The position numbers were made by a program, and so were the translations under genes. Positions 6,088 to 12,712 of a stretch of 25,467 nt of DNA are shown one piece after another. Every line of letters begins with the position of its first letter. Within the stretch, counting starts at the first letter, position 1. This stretch comes from Candidatus Bathyarchaeota archaeon (GTDB taxonomy: Archaea > Thermoproteota > Bathyarchaeia > Bathyarchaeales > WAQA01), in contig WAQA01000205.1 of NCBI GenBank assembly GCA_015520475.1, positions 1 through 25,467 of the forward strand, written 5' to 3'. The notes beneath the pieces were generated by a model, which did no database searches, had not been told where the DNA came from, and worked only from the letters and a program-made list of their open reading frames with translations.

Positions 6088-8061
6088 ATGTCTGAGAGGA
6101 ACGTTCAATGGGTCGTTAAGGATCCTGAGAGAGAGAATTACTATTGGCCTTCAGAGGCGATGAAGAAGAAGGCATGGGTAAGCGACGAGAAGATCTATGA
6201 GGAGGCAAGCAAGGATCCCGTTTCATGGTGGGCTAAACTCGCTAAGGAAGGGATAACATGGTTCAAGGAATGGGATGAGACGTACAGGTGGGATCCACCA
6301 TTCTATCAATGGTTCATCGGCGGAAAACTTAACATCTCATACAACGCTGTTGACAGGCACGTGAAGACATGGAGGAGGAACAAGGCAGCCATAATATGGG
6401 AGCCTGAATCTCCAGATGAACCGAACAGGATACTAACATACTATGACCTATACAGGGAAGTTAACAAGTTCGCTAATGTCCTGAAGAGCTTAGGCGTCAA
6501 GAAGGGGGACAGAGTTGGAATTTACATGCCTATGATCCCTGAAGTGCAGATTGCAATGTTAGCCTGCGCTAGAATCGGGGCTATACATAGCGTAGTATTC
6601 TCAGCCTTCAGCGGAAAGTCATTGAGGGATAGAATGCTCGATGCTGAAGCTAAGGTTCTAGTAACAGCCGACGGCTACTACAGAAGGGGGAAGATAATAA
6701 ATCTCAAGAAGAACGCTGATGAGGGGATAAAGGGCACCCCAATAGAGAAGGTTGTAGTGGTAAAGAGACTTGGAAATGAAGTTAACATGGTGGAGGGCAG
6801 AGATTACTGGTGGCATGAACTCATGGAGGATGCTCCATTAAACTGTGAACCAGAAGTTATGGACAGTGAGGATCCACTCTTCATACTCTATACGAGCGGA
6901 ACGACAGGTAAACCTAAAGGAATAGAACATCATACTGGAGGATATGCTGTTCAGGCCTACTGGACAAGCAGATGGGACTTCGACCTCCACGACGAAGACG
7001 TCTTCTGGTGCACGGCTGACATCGGATGGATAACCGGTCATACATACAGCTGCTACGGACCATTGATGAATGGGGCGACAATACTTGTATATGAGGGAGC
7101 ACCAGACTATCCTACCCCTGACAGATGGTGGCAGATAGTGGAGAAATATGGTGTTACAATATTCTATACAGCGCCTACAGCCATAAGGATGCTTATGAAG
7201 CTAGGTGATGAATGGCCTAAGAAGCATGATCTGAGCAGTATCAGAATATTAGGCACGGTCGGCGAACCAATAAATGAGGAGGCTTGGCTCTGGTACTTCA
7301 AGGTTATTGGAGGGGGAAGATGCCCGATAATCGACACGTGGTGGCAGACTGAGACAGGGGCAACACTGATAAATTCTCTGCCTGGAATAGGGCCCTTCAT
7401 ACCAACGGTTGCCGGCAGACCATTCCCAGGAACAAACTTTGCAATACTAGACGAGGAAGGGAATAAACTGGGCATAGGCGAGGGCGGATACCTTGTGCAG
7501 ATGTCACCGTTCGCTCCTGGAATGTTAAGGACAATATATAAGGATCCTGAGAGGTTCAAGAAGCAGTATTGGAGCGTCTATGGAGAGAAGATCTACTATA
7601 CAAGCGATGGAGCATACATCTACGATGAGATGGGAAATATCCGATTAACGGGTAGAGTCGACGATGTAATGAAGGTGGCCGGTCACAGACTCTCAACAGC
7701 AGAGGTTGAGAACGCCCTAACCCAGCATCCAGCCATCGTTGAATGTGCAGTCGTAGCAGCTCCACACGAGATAAAGGGTGAGGTGCCAATAGCATTCGTC
7801 ACGTTGAAGGCGGGATATAAACCATCTCCGGACCTCGAGAATGAACTGAAGGGAACAGTGACTAAGATAATCGGTCCAACAGCCAGACCCGACAGAATAA
7901 TCTTCGTGGATGATCTACCGAAGACCAGAAGCGGGAAGATCATGCGTAGGATTCTGAAGGCCCTGGCGAGGAACCAGCCTATAGGAGACACAACCACACT
8001 GATGAATCCGGAGTCTGTGGAAGCCCTTAAAGAAAAGATTGGATATAGGGAGGTACAGTGA
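6088..8061 (+). CDS. acs: Acetyl-CoA synthetase, AMP-forming
   Basis: The 657-residue enzyme converts acetate, ATP and CoA to acetyl-CoA, AMP and pyrophosphate, and the length is normal for Acs. The acyl-adenylate family P-loop YTSGTTGKPKG is at residues 268-278. The acetyl-pocket motif DTWWQTETG (416-424) carries the tryptophan that restricts the site to acetate or propionate, and GTVGEPI precedes it as in Acs. The C-terminal KTRSGKIMRR holds the conserved, acetylation-sensitive lysine at about residue 617. The start ATG at 6088 has GAGGT about 8 bases upstream. The gene stands alone with its own promoter. Many archaea use an ADP-forming acetate-CoA ligase instead, so this type suggests acetate uptake or recycling at low concentration, which is an inference. 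Confidence 0.97.
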   Translation: MSERNVQWVVKDPERENYYWPSEAMKKKAWVSDEKIYEEASKDPVSWWAKLAKEGITWFKEWDETYRWDPPFYQWFIGGKLNISYNAVDRHVKTWRRNKAAIIWEPESPDEPNRILTYYDLYREVNKFANVLKSLGVKKGDRVGIYMPMIPEVQIAMLACARIGAIHSVVFSAFSGKSLRDRMLDAEAKVLVTADGYYRRGKIINLKKNADEGIKGTPIEKVVVVKRLGNEVNMVEGRDYWWHELMEDAPLNCEPEVMDSEDPLFILYTSGTTGKPKGIEHHTGGYAVQAYWTSRWDFDLHDEDVFWCTADIGWITGHTYSCYGPLMNGATILVYEGAPDYPTPDRWWQIVEKYGVTIFYTAPTAIRMLMKLGDEWPKKHDLSSIRILGTVGEPINEEAWLWYFKVIGGGRCPIIDTWWQTETGATLINSLPGIGPFIPTVAGRPFPGTNFAILDEEGNKLGIGEGGYLVQMSPFAPGMLRTIYKDPERFKKQYWSVYGEKIYYTSDGAYIYDEMGNIRLTGRVDDVMKVAGHRLSTAEVENALTQHPAIVECAVVAAPHEIKGEVPIAFVTLKAGYKPSPDLENELKGTVTKIIGPTARPDRIIFVDDLPKTRSGKIMRRILKALARNQPIGDTTTLMNPESVEALKEKIGYREVQ

Positions 8062-8117
8062 AGCCTCCACACCTCAATTTTTTAAAGAAAACATGAAGAG
8101 TCTCATCCTTTTTAGTA

Positions 8118-9107
8118 TTAACCGTCCAGTTTAACCCTTTCTCCCCGCCTATAAGACTCAATAATAGCCTCTGTTAACATTACAACCTTCAATCCGCATA
8201 TTGGAGGGGACTCATTCCGTTCTCTTCCCAAAATCACATTTATAAAGTTCCTGTCAGGGTTTGAGGGGGATGGAAGCCTTACAGGTTCAACCCTCACATC
8301 CTCATCGAACAGTTGACACTCCAATTCATCATCCAGAAAGAAGATTGCACCCTTAGAGCCGAAAAAGGCAACATCCTCCCTGAAGCGTGGTGAATTTCCA
8401 ATTATCCCTATATTTGCTTGAGCCCCATTATCGAACTTGATGGACACTGAAGAGTTTATATCGACTGGCATACCTAGATTATCGCTGAAGGCTGATACCT
8501 CAACAGGCTTCAGACCCGTACTCCACAATATAAAGTCGAAGAGGTGGCTTGCAGAGTCATAAAGTTGGCCTCCGCAACTCAACCTCGGATTCTGACGCCA
8601 GGTTCCCCTTGCAATATTCAGCCAGTTCTGGCACTGCATTGCAGAGATGTACTGTATCACCCCTATCCCACCGGAGTTTATCAGATTCTTTATCCAGCGA
8701 TATTTAGGTTGATAATGGCGTTGATAGGACACTAGAATCTGCCGCTTCACCCTCTCTGATTTAGAGATTAATTCTTCAGCCTCTCTAATCGTGCAGACCA
8801 TCGGTTTCTCAATGAGTACATGCAGTCCCTTATCTAAACATTCCATCGCCTGCTTAAAGTGGAGGCTATGTGGAGTAAGTATCTCAACAGCATCCAGATC
8901 AGCTGATTCAAGCATATCCAAGTAATCAGTGAATGTCTCCACGCCGCGGAGAACAGGGAAACTCTCCTTTAACTTCTCCATCTTCGATTCATCAATATCT
9001 GAGATCGCTAGAACTTCAGCCTCAGGAATTCTCATCAGATCGTTTATATGCCTATAGGAGATGTTTCCACATCCTATAATCCCAACCTTCACATTTGATC
9101 TAGCCAT
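8118..9107 (-). CDS. Gfo/Idh/MocA-family oxidoreductase
   Basis: This is an NAD(P)-dependent sugar or inositol-type dehydrogenase family member of unknown substrate. The Rossmann motif VGIIGCGNISYRH (about residues 8-20) and the catalytic EKP motif (about 100-102, LIEKPMVCTIREAEEL) are present. The C-terminal sheet domain that binds substrate follows, with the DSASHLFDFILWS segment carrying a likely active-site His/Asp pair. I chose ATG at 9107 (329 residues) because GGAGAGGTT lies just upstream. A longer reading to 9146 adds 13 residues that do not look conserved. The gene is monocistronic, convergent with acs and divergent from marC. Confidence 0.9.
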   Translation of the reverse strand: MARSNVKVGIIGCGNISYRHINDLMRIPEAEVLAISDIDESKMEKLKESFPVLRGVETFTDYLDMLESADLDAVEILTPHSLHFKQAMECLDKGLHVLIEKPMVCTIREAEELISKSERVKRQILVSYQRHYQPKYRWIKNLINSGGIGVIQYISAMQCQNWLNIARGTWRQNPRLSCGGQLYDSASHLFDFILWSTGLKPVEVSAFSDNLGMPVDINSSVSIKFDNGAQANIGIIGNSPRFREDVAFFGSKGAIFFLDDELECQLFDEDVRVEPVRLPSPSNPDRNFINVILGRERNESPPICGLKVVMLTEAIIESYRRGERVKLDG

Positions 9108-9200
9108 TTTAACCTCTCCACATCCTTCTTTATAATGGAGTAACATTAGTTATCGCACCCAACATATTAATTCTTTCTCGGATATTCCATAACGGAGACT

Positions 9201-9220
9201 GTTCATGCATATGCTTGAAC
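9201..9220. promoter_or_regulatory. 20-bp near-perfect palindrome between divergent genes
   Basis: GTTCAT-GCATATGC-TTGAAC pairs at nine of its ten positions; only the sixth base from each end fails. It sits near the middle of the 211-base gap between the oxidoreductase (start 9107, minus) and marC (start 9319, plus). This is a natural place for a dimeric regulator controlling either gene. The rest of the gap holds promoters only. Confidence 0.4.
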
Positions 9221-9261
9221 GTTACCGGCGGACCAATCTTCAAACAACGCCTAGATAATCC

Positions 9262-9301
9262 ATTTTTAAATGAGAAAGCTATAATCTACTATACATTATA
9301 G
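9262..9301 (+). promoter_or_regulatory. marC promoter with inverted repeat at the likely start site
   Basis: TTTTTAAAT (9262-9270) is a plausible TATA box. CTATAAT (9279-9285) and ATTATAG (9295-9301) form a perfect 7-bp-arm inverted repeat with a 9-base spacer. The repeat covers the expected start site about 25 bases after the TATA box, which is a typical repressor position. Confidence 0.4.
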
Positions 9302-9318
9302 ACTGTTCGGTGTGAACG

Positions 9319-9933
9319 TTGGATATAGAGATCACCGTTTCCCTTCTCTCGATATTGCCGAGCCTGATTAAAGGTGTAATCTCATTATTCATTATAGTGG
9401 ATCCTGTCGGTAACATCCCAATCTTTATTGGCTTGACGCAGAAGATGAATAAGAATCAGAGGGATAGAACCTTCAAGACCGCCGTAGTTACAGGCCTCCT
9501 ATTACTGCTGGCGTTCGCCATTTCAGGGCAGCAGATACTGATATTCTTCGGCATATCCATATACAGTTTCATGATAGCCGGCGGCGTACTACTATTGATC
9601 ATATCAATAAGAATCTTGATTGGTTGGGAGTGGAGGGAGGCGGAGGCGGCTCCTGAAAGTATAGGGGCCGTTCCAATAGCCTGCCCCTTACTTGTAGGTC
9701 CAGGAGCCATAACGAATACTATACTGAACCTTCAAACCATAGGGTTTATCCCAACCCTCCTCTCCACAGTTATAATATTTATTATAGTATGGCTCATCCT
9801 GAGGTTTATTGATCCAATATACATGTTTCTAGGGAGAACTGGGTCACTCGTCATCTCCAGGGTTATGGCCATGTTCATCGCTGCAATAGCTATCCAGTAC
9901 ATTCTAGTTGGGATGTATCATTCGGGAACATAA
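9319..9933 (+). CDS. MarC-family integral membrane protein
   Basis: The 204-residue protein has about six hydrophobic helices and the MarC family marker DPVGNIPIFIGLT (about residues 28-40). A second related segment, CPLLVGPGAITNTI (about 121-134), reflects the family's internal symmetry. Members were named for a multiple-antibiotic-resistance locus, but that role has not held up. Some archaeal relatives (SnatA) transport neutral amino acids such as alanine and glycine. The start is TTG at 9319, because an in-frame stop lies just upstream at 9313-9315 and no ATG or GTG occurs before the first helix. Substrate and direction of transport are unknown. Confidence 0.92.
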   Translation: MDIEITVSLLSILPSLIKGVISLFIIVDPVGNIPIFIGLTQKMNKNQRDRTFKTAVVTGLLLLLAFAISGQQILIFFGISIYSFMIAGGVLLLIISIRILIGWEWREAEAAPESIGAVPIACPLLVGPGAITNTILNLQTIGFIPTLLSTVIIFIIVWLILRFIDPIYMFLGRTGSLVISRVMAMFIAAIAIQYILVGMYHSGT

Positions 9934-9954
9934 CCCTTAACAGTTCTCCTCACA

Positions 9955-9990
9955 CTTATATATCCGCCTTAACTCTTCATCTTTAAGGGG
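9955..9990 (+). promoter_or_regulatory. ribK promoter and ribosome binding site
   Basis: CTTATATATC (9955-9964) is a strong TATA candidate. AAGGGG (9985-9990) lies six bases before the ribK ATG at 9997. Confidence 0.5.
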
Positions 9991-9996
9991 TCTTGG

Positions 9997-10728
9997 ATGG
10001 GGAACATTAAGATTCATGGACTGAGGAAGGAGAAGAGGAAGTTCTTCTTTGTCTTGCTGAGACTGGCTGAGATGGGGGCATATCAGAGATCAATAAAGGT
10101 TTCAACCTTCCTCCTAGCCGAGAAGATTGGATTGTCGCAGCAGACCGCTTCACGTTACCTACTGGATCTCCAGAGGCTGGGATGGATTGAGAGGAGCATT
10201 ACACGTAACGGTGGACTCATAAGGATAACTGAGGCTGGAAGATCAGTCTTGAGGGAGGTCTTCTCAAGATTATCCGTGATCTTGGAGTCCAAGATTCCTT
10301 CTTCACTGATGTTCGAGGGTGTTGTCTTCAGCGGTTTAGGTGAAGGCTCATACTATGTGACGAGAGAAGCGTATAGGAGACAGTTCATAGAGAAGCTGGG
10401 CTTCGATCCTTACCCCGGAACCTTAAATGTTAAGCTTCTCTCAGAGCATGATGTGAAGGCGAGGGCTGAACTTGACAATTATCCAGCCATAGAGATAGAG
10501 GGATTTAAGGATAAGGATAGAACTTATGGGCCTGTAAGATGTTTCAGAGCCCTAATAAATAATGAGGCTGAAGGAGCCGTTGTCTGCGCTTTAAGAAGCC
10601 ACTATAACTCCTCAGTTATAGAGATAATCTCACCCTTCTATCTTCGCGGTAAGCTGAAGCTGAATGATGGAAGCAGGGTTAGGGTTGAAGTCTTCCCAAA
10701 CATACCATCAAAGAAAGGGGAAACCTAA
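9997..10728 (+). CDS. ribK: CTP-dependent riboflavin kinase with N-terminal winged helix
   Basis: The enzyme phosphorylates riboflavin to FMN using CTP, the archaeal route. In the 243-residue product, residues about 14-90 form a winged helix-turn-helix (LAEKIGLSQQTASRYLLDLQ). The kinase domain begins near residue 105 with GLGEGSYYV (113-121) and FDPYPGTLNVKL (136-147), the nucleotide and flavin binding signatures of the family. Fused forms of this kind are common in archaea, and in some lineages have been studied as RbkR regulators of riboflavin genes, so this protein may also act as a repressor. The gene converges on ribL, whose product performs the next step to FAD. Confidence 0.93.
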   Translation: MGNIKIHGLRKEKRKFFFVLLRLAEMGAYQRSIKVSTFLLAEKIGLSQQTASRYLLDLQRLGWIERSITRNGGLIRITEAGRSVLREVFSRLSVILESKIPSSLMFEGVVFSGLGEGSYYVTREAYRRQFIEKLGFDPYPGTLNVKLLSEHDVKARAELDNYPAIEIEGFKDKDRTYGPVRCFRALINNEAEGAVVCALRSHYNSSVIEIISPFYLRGKLKLNDGSRVRVEVFPNIPSKKGET

Positions 10729-10790
10729 CATTCTAATAATCGACATGGTAATGTTCATCTCAAGATTAGACTCTATAGAATAAACGTAAT

Positions 10791-11246
10791 TTAACGGTTC
10801 CCCTTATAGATCTCAATTATTCTTCTTTTTATTTTGGATGAGCTGTCAGCCTCTTCTCCAATGAACTTTCCAATCCTGACTAGGCGTATATTCAAGCCTT
10901 TCTCCTCAATATATTTACGTAGGGTCTCCTCTATCCTCTTCTGATCATATCCTAACGCAATTACGTCAGGCTTCACCTCCTCAATGATTTTAGGGATATC
11001 CATGTCTTCATGTCCAAGGAGAACCTCATCCACTACCTTTAATGCTTCAACAACCGCTTTACGCTGCTCCTCCGGAATTACGGGCCTATTGCCTTTAAGC
11101 CTCTCAACGGTCTTGTCCCGTGCAACGACAACGATTAGCTTCGCATTCTTTCCCCCAGCCTTCTTCGCCTCTGTAAGGTAGTAGACATGTCCATAATGTA
11201 GGAGATCAAAGGTTCCAGATGCTAGGACAACCCTTCTCTTACCCAT
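10791..11246 (-). CDS. ribL: Archaeal FAD synthase (FMN adenylyltransferase)
   Basis: RibL transfers AMP from ATP to FMN to make FAD. The 151-residue protein is a cytidylyltransferase-like nucleotidyltransferase with GTFDLLHYGH (residues 11-20, the HxGH motif) and the C-terminal SSSKIKRR segment, in the place of the family's ISSTKIR motif. I chose ATG at 11246 because GGTGATG lies about nine bases upstream. A TTG at 11267 would extend it by seven residues into the DUF357 gene. It is the last gene of the dphB-DUF357-ribL operon. A different cytidylyltransferase substrate, such as glycerol phosphate, is possible, but the length and the neighbouring ribK favour FAD synthase. Confidence 0.87.
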   Translation of the reverse strand: MGKRRVVLASGTFDLLHYGHVYYLTEAKKAGGKNAKLIVVVARDKTVERLKGNRPVIPEEQRKAVVEALKVVDEVLLGHEDMDIPKIIEEVKPDVIALGYDQKRIEETLRKYIEEKGLNIRLVRIGKFIGEEADSSSKIKRRIIEIYKGNR

Positions 11247-11256
11247 CTTCTCTTCA

Positions 11257-11514
11257 TCACCATTCAAAGCTTACAAGCCTCAGTAGGCGTAACGCGTCAA
11301 GTAGCCCTTCACAGTACGCTATAGACGCTAAGCTAACATCATATTGTCCTTTACTGAAATAAAATTTAGCGTCTCTTAAGTATCTACTGGCCTCCTCAAC
11401 GATCTCCAGCACGTCATCCGGCTTAACCGTTCTCTCATCCTCTCGGATCTTCAACTCTGAAAGGACAGATTCAGCCTTCCTAATATATTTTGATGCTATC
11501 CTATCCAGGTTCAC
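11257..11514 (-). CDS. DUF357-domain protein (85 aa)
   Basis: This small, fully helical archaeal protein matches the DUF357 family, for which no function is established. Predicted helices are at about residues 2-22, 33-48 and 50-80, with the motif EEASRYLRDAKFYFSKGQYD followed by SLASIAYCEGLLDALRLL; the pattern resembles a TPR/HEPN-like helical bundle. Its ATG at 11514 overlaps the dphB stop as ATGA, and its stop lies about ten bases before the ribL start and overlaps the ribL ribosome binding site. All three are therefore co-translated. Confidence 0.88.
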   Translation of the reverse strand: MNLDRIASKYIRKAESVLSELKIREDERTVKPDDVLEIVEEASRYLRDAKFYFSKGQYDVSLASIAYCEGLLDALRLLRLVSFEW

Positions 11515-12323
11515 TTCACCATCTCCTTAACCTTCTCGGGCGCTCCAGCTAGGGCTATTAAGGCTTCAGCCTCCATGAAGTGGAGTTTATCAGCTGGTAT
11601 GATGAGGGTATGCGGTGGACCCCCAAAGTCATAATCTATCAGTCTCTCTATATAGTCTGCCTTGACAGCTACGTTTTCGGATCCTGCTCTTGAGATGCCT
11701 ACCGCTAAGCTTTCAGGCTTAATAATATTCTCGCCGAACCTATCCTCCAATGAGAGGAGAATCTTTAAAGACTCATTTATTGTTAGGAATCTCCCCTCTT
11801 CAGCCTTTACATCCAAGAAGCATAGAGTATGGAGGTTCATTGATTTGTTTCCTTTGATAACGTGATAGGGAACCTCAGATACGTATCCTTCAACTGGGAA
11901 GGGGATCGTCACACTTCTTCCAAACCTATAATTCTGCAGGTTTGATAGTCCCATAGCAGCTGATATAATAGATGAACCGTGGATCACTCTAGTCTTTATT
12001 CCCATCCTCTCAGCTCTTATCCTCAGATCTATATGGGTCGTCGCGATTAATGGGTCTCCAGGAACCAGAAAGGCAACTCTACCCTCCACAGCCCTCTCAA
12101 GGATTGCTTCACCATTATAATCTTCCAGGTCTCTCCTCGATAACACCTTCACCCTCTTCCCAATAATTCTCTCAAGCCTCTCCAAGGAGAACTCAGACAT
12201 GATACTTGTATAGAACTCTGCGAAGACGTGATCTGCCCGTTTAGCCTCCTCAACACCCCTAATCGAGATGCCCATCTCATCATTCAATCCTAAACCGATA
12301 AATACAAGCTCACCCAAAACCAC
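11511..12323 (-). CDS. dphB: Diphthine synthase
   Basis: DphB methylates the modified histidine of elongation factor aEF2 with S-adenosylmethionine on the way to diphthamide. The 270-residue protein has the tetrapyrrole-methylase fold: LVFIGLGLNDEMGIS at the N-terminus, VPGDPLIATTHIDL in the middle (the methyl-donor loop), then GSSIISAAMGLSNL. The start is uncertain. GTG at 12323 gives the listed length, while TTG at 12317 (268 residues) is better spaced from GGTGA at about 12324-12328 and fits the usual family beginning. A TATA box, TTTATAAA, lies at 12353-12360 on this strand. It diverges from tRNA-Lys. Confidence 0.95.
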   Translation of the reverse strand: MVLGELVFIGLGLNDEMGISIRGVEEAKRADHVFAEFYTSIMSEFSLERLERIIGKRVKVLSRRDLEDYNGEAILERAVEGRVAFLVPGDPLIATTHIDLRIRAERMGIKTRVIHGSSIISAAMGLSNLQNYRFGRSVTIPFPVEGYVSEVPYHVIKGNKSMNLHTLCFLDVKAEEGRFLTINESLKILLSLEDRFGENIIKPESLAVGISRAGSENVAVKADYIERLIDYDFGGPPHTLIIPADKLHFMEAEALIALAGAPEKVKEMVK

Positions 12324-12352
12324 TCACCAAGCAATAATTGAAATCAAAAAGA

Positions 12353-12382
12353 TTTATAAACAATTAAGGATTGCAATTTAAA
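12353..12382. promoter_or_regulatory. Divergent TATA boxes for dphB and tRNA-Lys
   Basis: TTTATAAA at 12353-12360 lies about 30 bases before the dphB start on the minus strand. TTTAAA at 12377-12382 lies about 30 bases before the tRNA-Lys 5' end on the plus strand. This spacing implies a very short dphB leader and a tRNA transcript that starts a few bases before the mature 5' end. Confidence 0.55.
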
Positions 12383-12442
12383 GGGGGCATTATAGATTCA
12401 TAGTATGATAAGGGCCCGTAGCTCAGCAAGGCAGAGCGGCGG

Positions 12443-12457
12443 ACGAAGAAGGCCGTG
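12443..12457 (+). other. tRNA-Lys intron 1, position 30/31 (15 nt)
   Basis: Exon CGGC (12437-12440) pairs perfectly with intron GCCG (12452-12455). This gives two 3-nt bulges whose cuts, after the second base, fall at 12442/12443 and 12457/12458. The outer helix is AGAG (12433-12436) with CTCT (12459-12462). Because G residues flank both ends, 29/30 is an alternative, but it loses the perfect central helix. Confidence 0.8.
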
Positions 12458-12464
12458 GCTCTTA

Positions 12465-12481
12465 AGCACCTGAACGGGGAT
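12465..12481 (+). other. tRNA-Lys intron 2, canonical position 37/38 (17 nt)
   Basis: The central helix is CTCT (12459-12462) with GGGG (12476-12479), which includes two G-U pairs. The bulges TAA (12463-12465) and ATA (12480-12482) are cut after their second base. The outer helix is the anticodon stem itself, which is complete only after intron 1 is removed. Confidence 0.75.
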
Positions 12482-12488
12482 ACCCGTA

Positions 12489-12520
12489 AAAACAGTAGGA
12501 GGCCACTATTGTTTCGGGAA
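12489..12520 (+). other. tRNA-Lys intron 3, variable loop position 44/45 (32 nt)
   Basis: Exon CCCG (12483-12486) pairs perfectly with intron CGGG (12515-12518). The bulges TAA (12487-12489) and AAG (12519-12521) are cut after their second base. The inner stem is nine pairs, 12490-12498 with 12506-12514 (one G-U pair), closing the seven-base loop GAGGCCA. Shifting by one A (12488-12519) gives the same mature tRNA but destroys the central helix. Confidence 0.8.
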
Positions 12521-12584
12521 GGTCGGGGGTTCAATTCCCCCCGGGCCCGCCACCCCCAAGGCTTAACATGATAACTACTCAACC

Positions 12585-12646
12585 CTTTTATGGGCTGGGC
12601 TGTAATCACACCATAAAAGAGCATTCTATAGAGGATTTTCTCCTCT
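12585..12646. repeat. Two adjacent stem-loops between tRNA-Lys and guaA
   Basis: CTTTTATGG (12585-12593) and CCATAAAAG (12611-12619) form a perfect 9-bp stem around 17 bases. AGAGGA (12630-12635) and TCCTCT (12641-12646) form a perfect 6-bp stem around TTTTC. The pair occupies the 160-base gap between the tRNA 3' end and the guaA stop, which otherwise holds no gene. They may help end the tRNA or guaA transcripts, since T-runs occur on both strands here, or belong to a small RNA. Confidence 0.4.
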
Positions 12647-12712
12647 TAACCCTCTTTTAGGCTTAGCATAAGTATGTAGCGTCTTCCCATCTTATAGGGC
12701 TGAGAAGATCTC

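Larger units (their letters stand above)
12412..12552 (+). tRNA. tRNA-Lys(CTT) interrupted by three introns
   Basis: The ends fold as a tRNA: acceptor GGGCCCG (12412-12418) pairs with CGGGCCC (12542-12548), then discriminator G12549 and an encoded CCA. The D stem is GCTC/GAGC, and the T arm is GGGGG-TTCAATT-CCCCC (12525-12541). The middle makes sense only if three segments are removed: 12443-12457 (15 nt), 12465-12481 (17 nt) and 12489-12520 (32 nt). The spliced product has anticodon arm GCGGG-CTCTTAA-CCCGT with anticodon CTT (12461-12463), then variable loop AGGTC, and totals 74 nt before CCA. This closely resembles other archaeal tRNA-Lys sequences. Each boundary pair can form the 4-bp central helix with 3-nt bulges that the archaeal splicing endonuclease recognises. 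The splicing reading is inferred from structure only. Confidence 0.93.

Noticed and set aside
12483..12518. The long stem in the tRNA 3' half as a class II variable arm
   Set aside because: The stem is far too long for a variable arm and keeps the anticodon stem from closing; it fits intron 3 with perfect bulge-helix-bulge borders.
12412..12552. Reading the tRNA as a broken gene or as tRNA-Leu/Phe (TTAAG or GAA seen in the middle)
   Set aside because: Neither option gives a paired anticodon stem or U33. Removal of three introns gives a perfect tRNA-Lys(CTT) with correct lengths throughout.
12364..12624. Minus-strand open frame of 86 codons covering the tRNA-Lys locus
   Set aside because: It is the complement of the tRNA gene and its flanks; the tRNA structure explains the sequence, and the peptide has no recognisable features.
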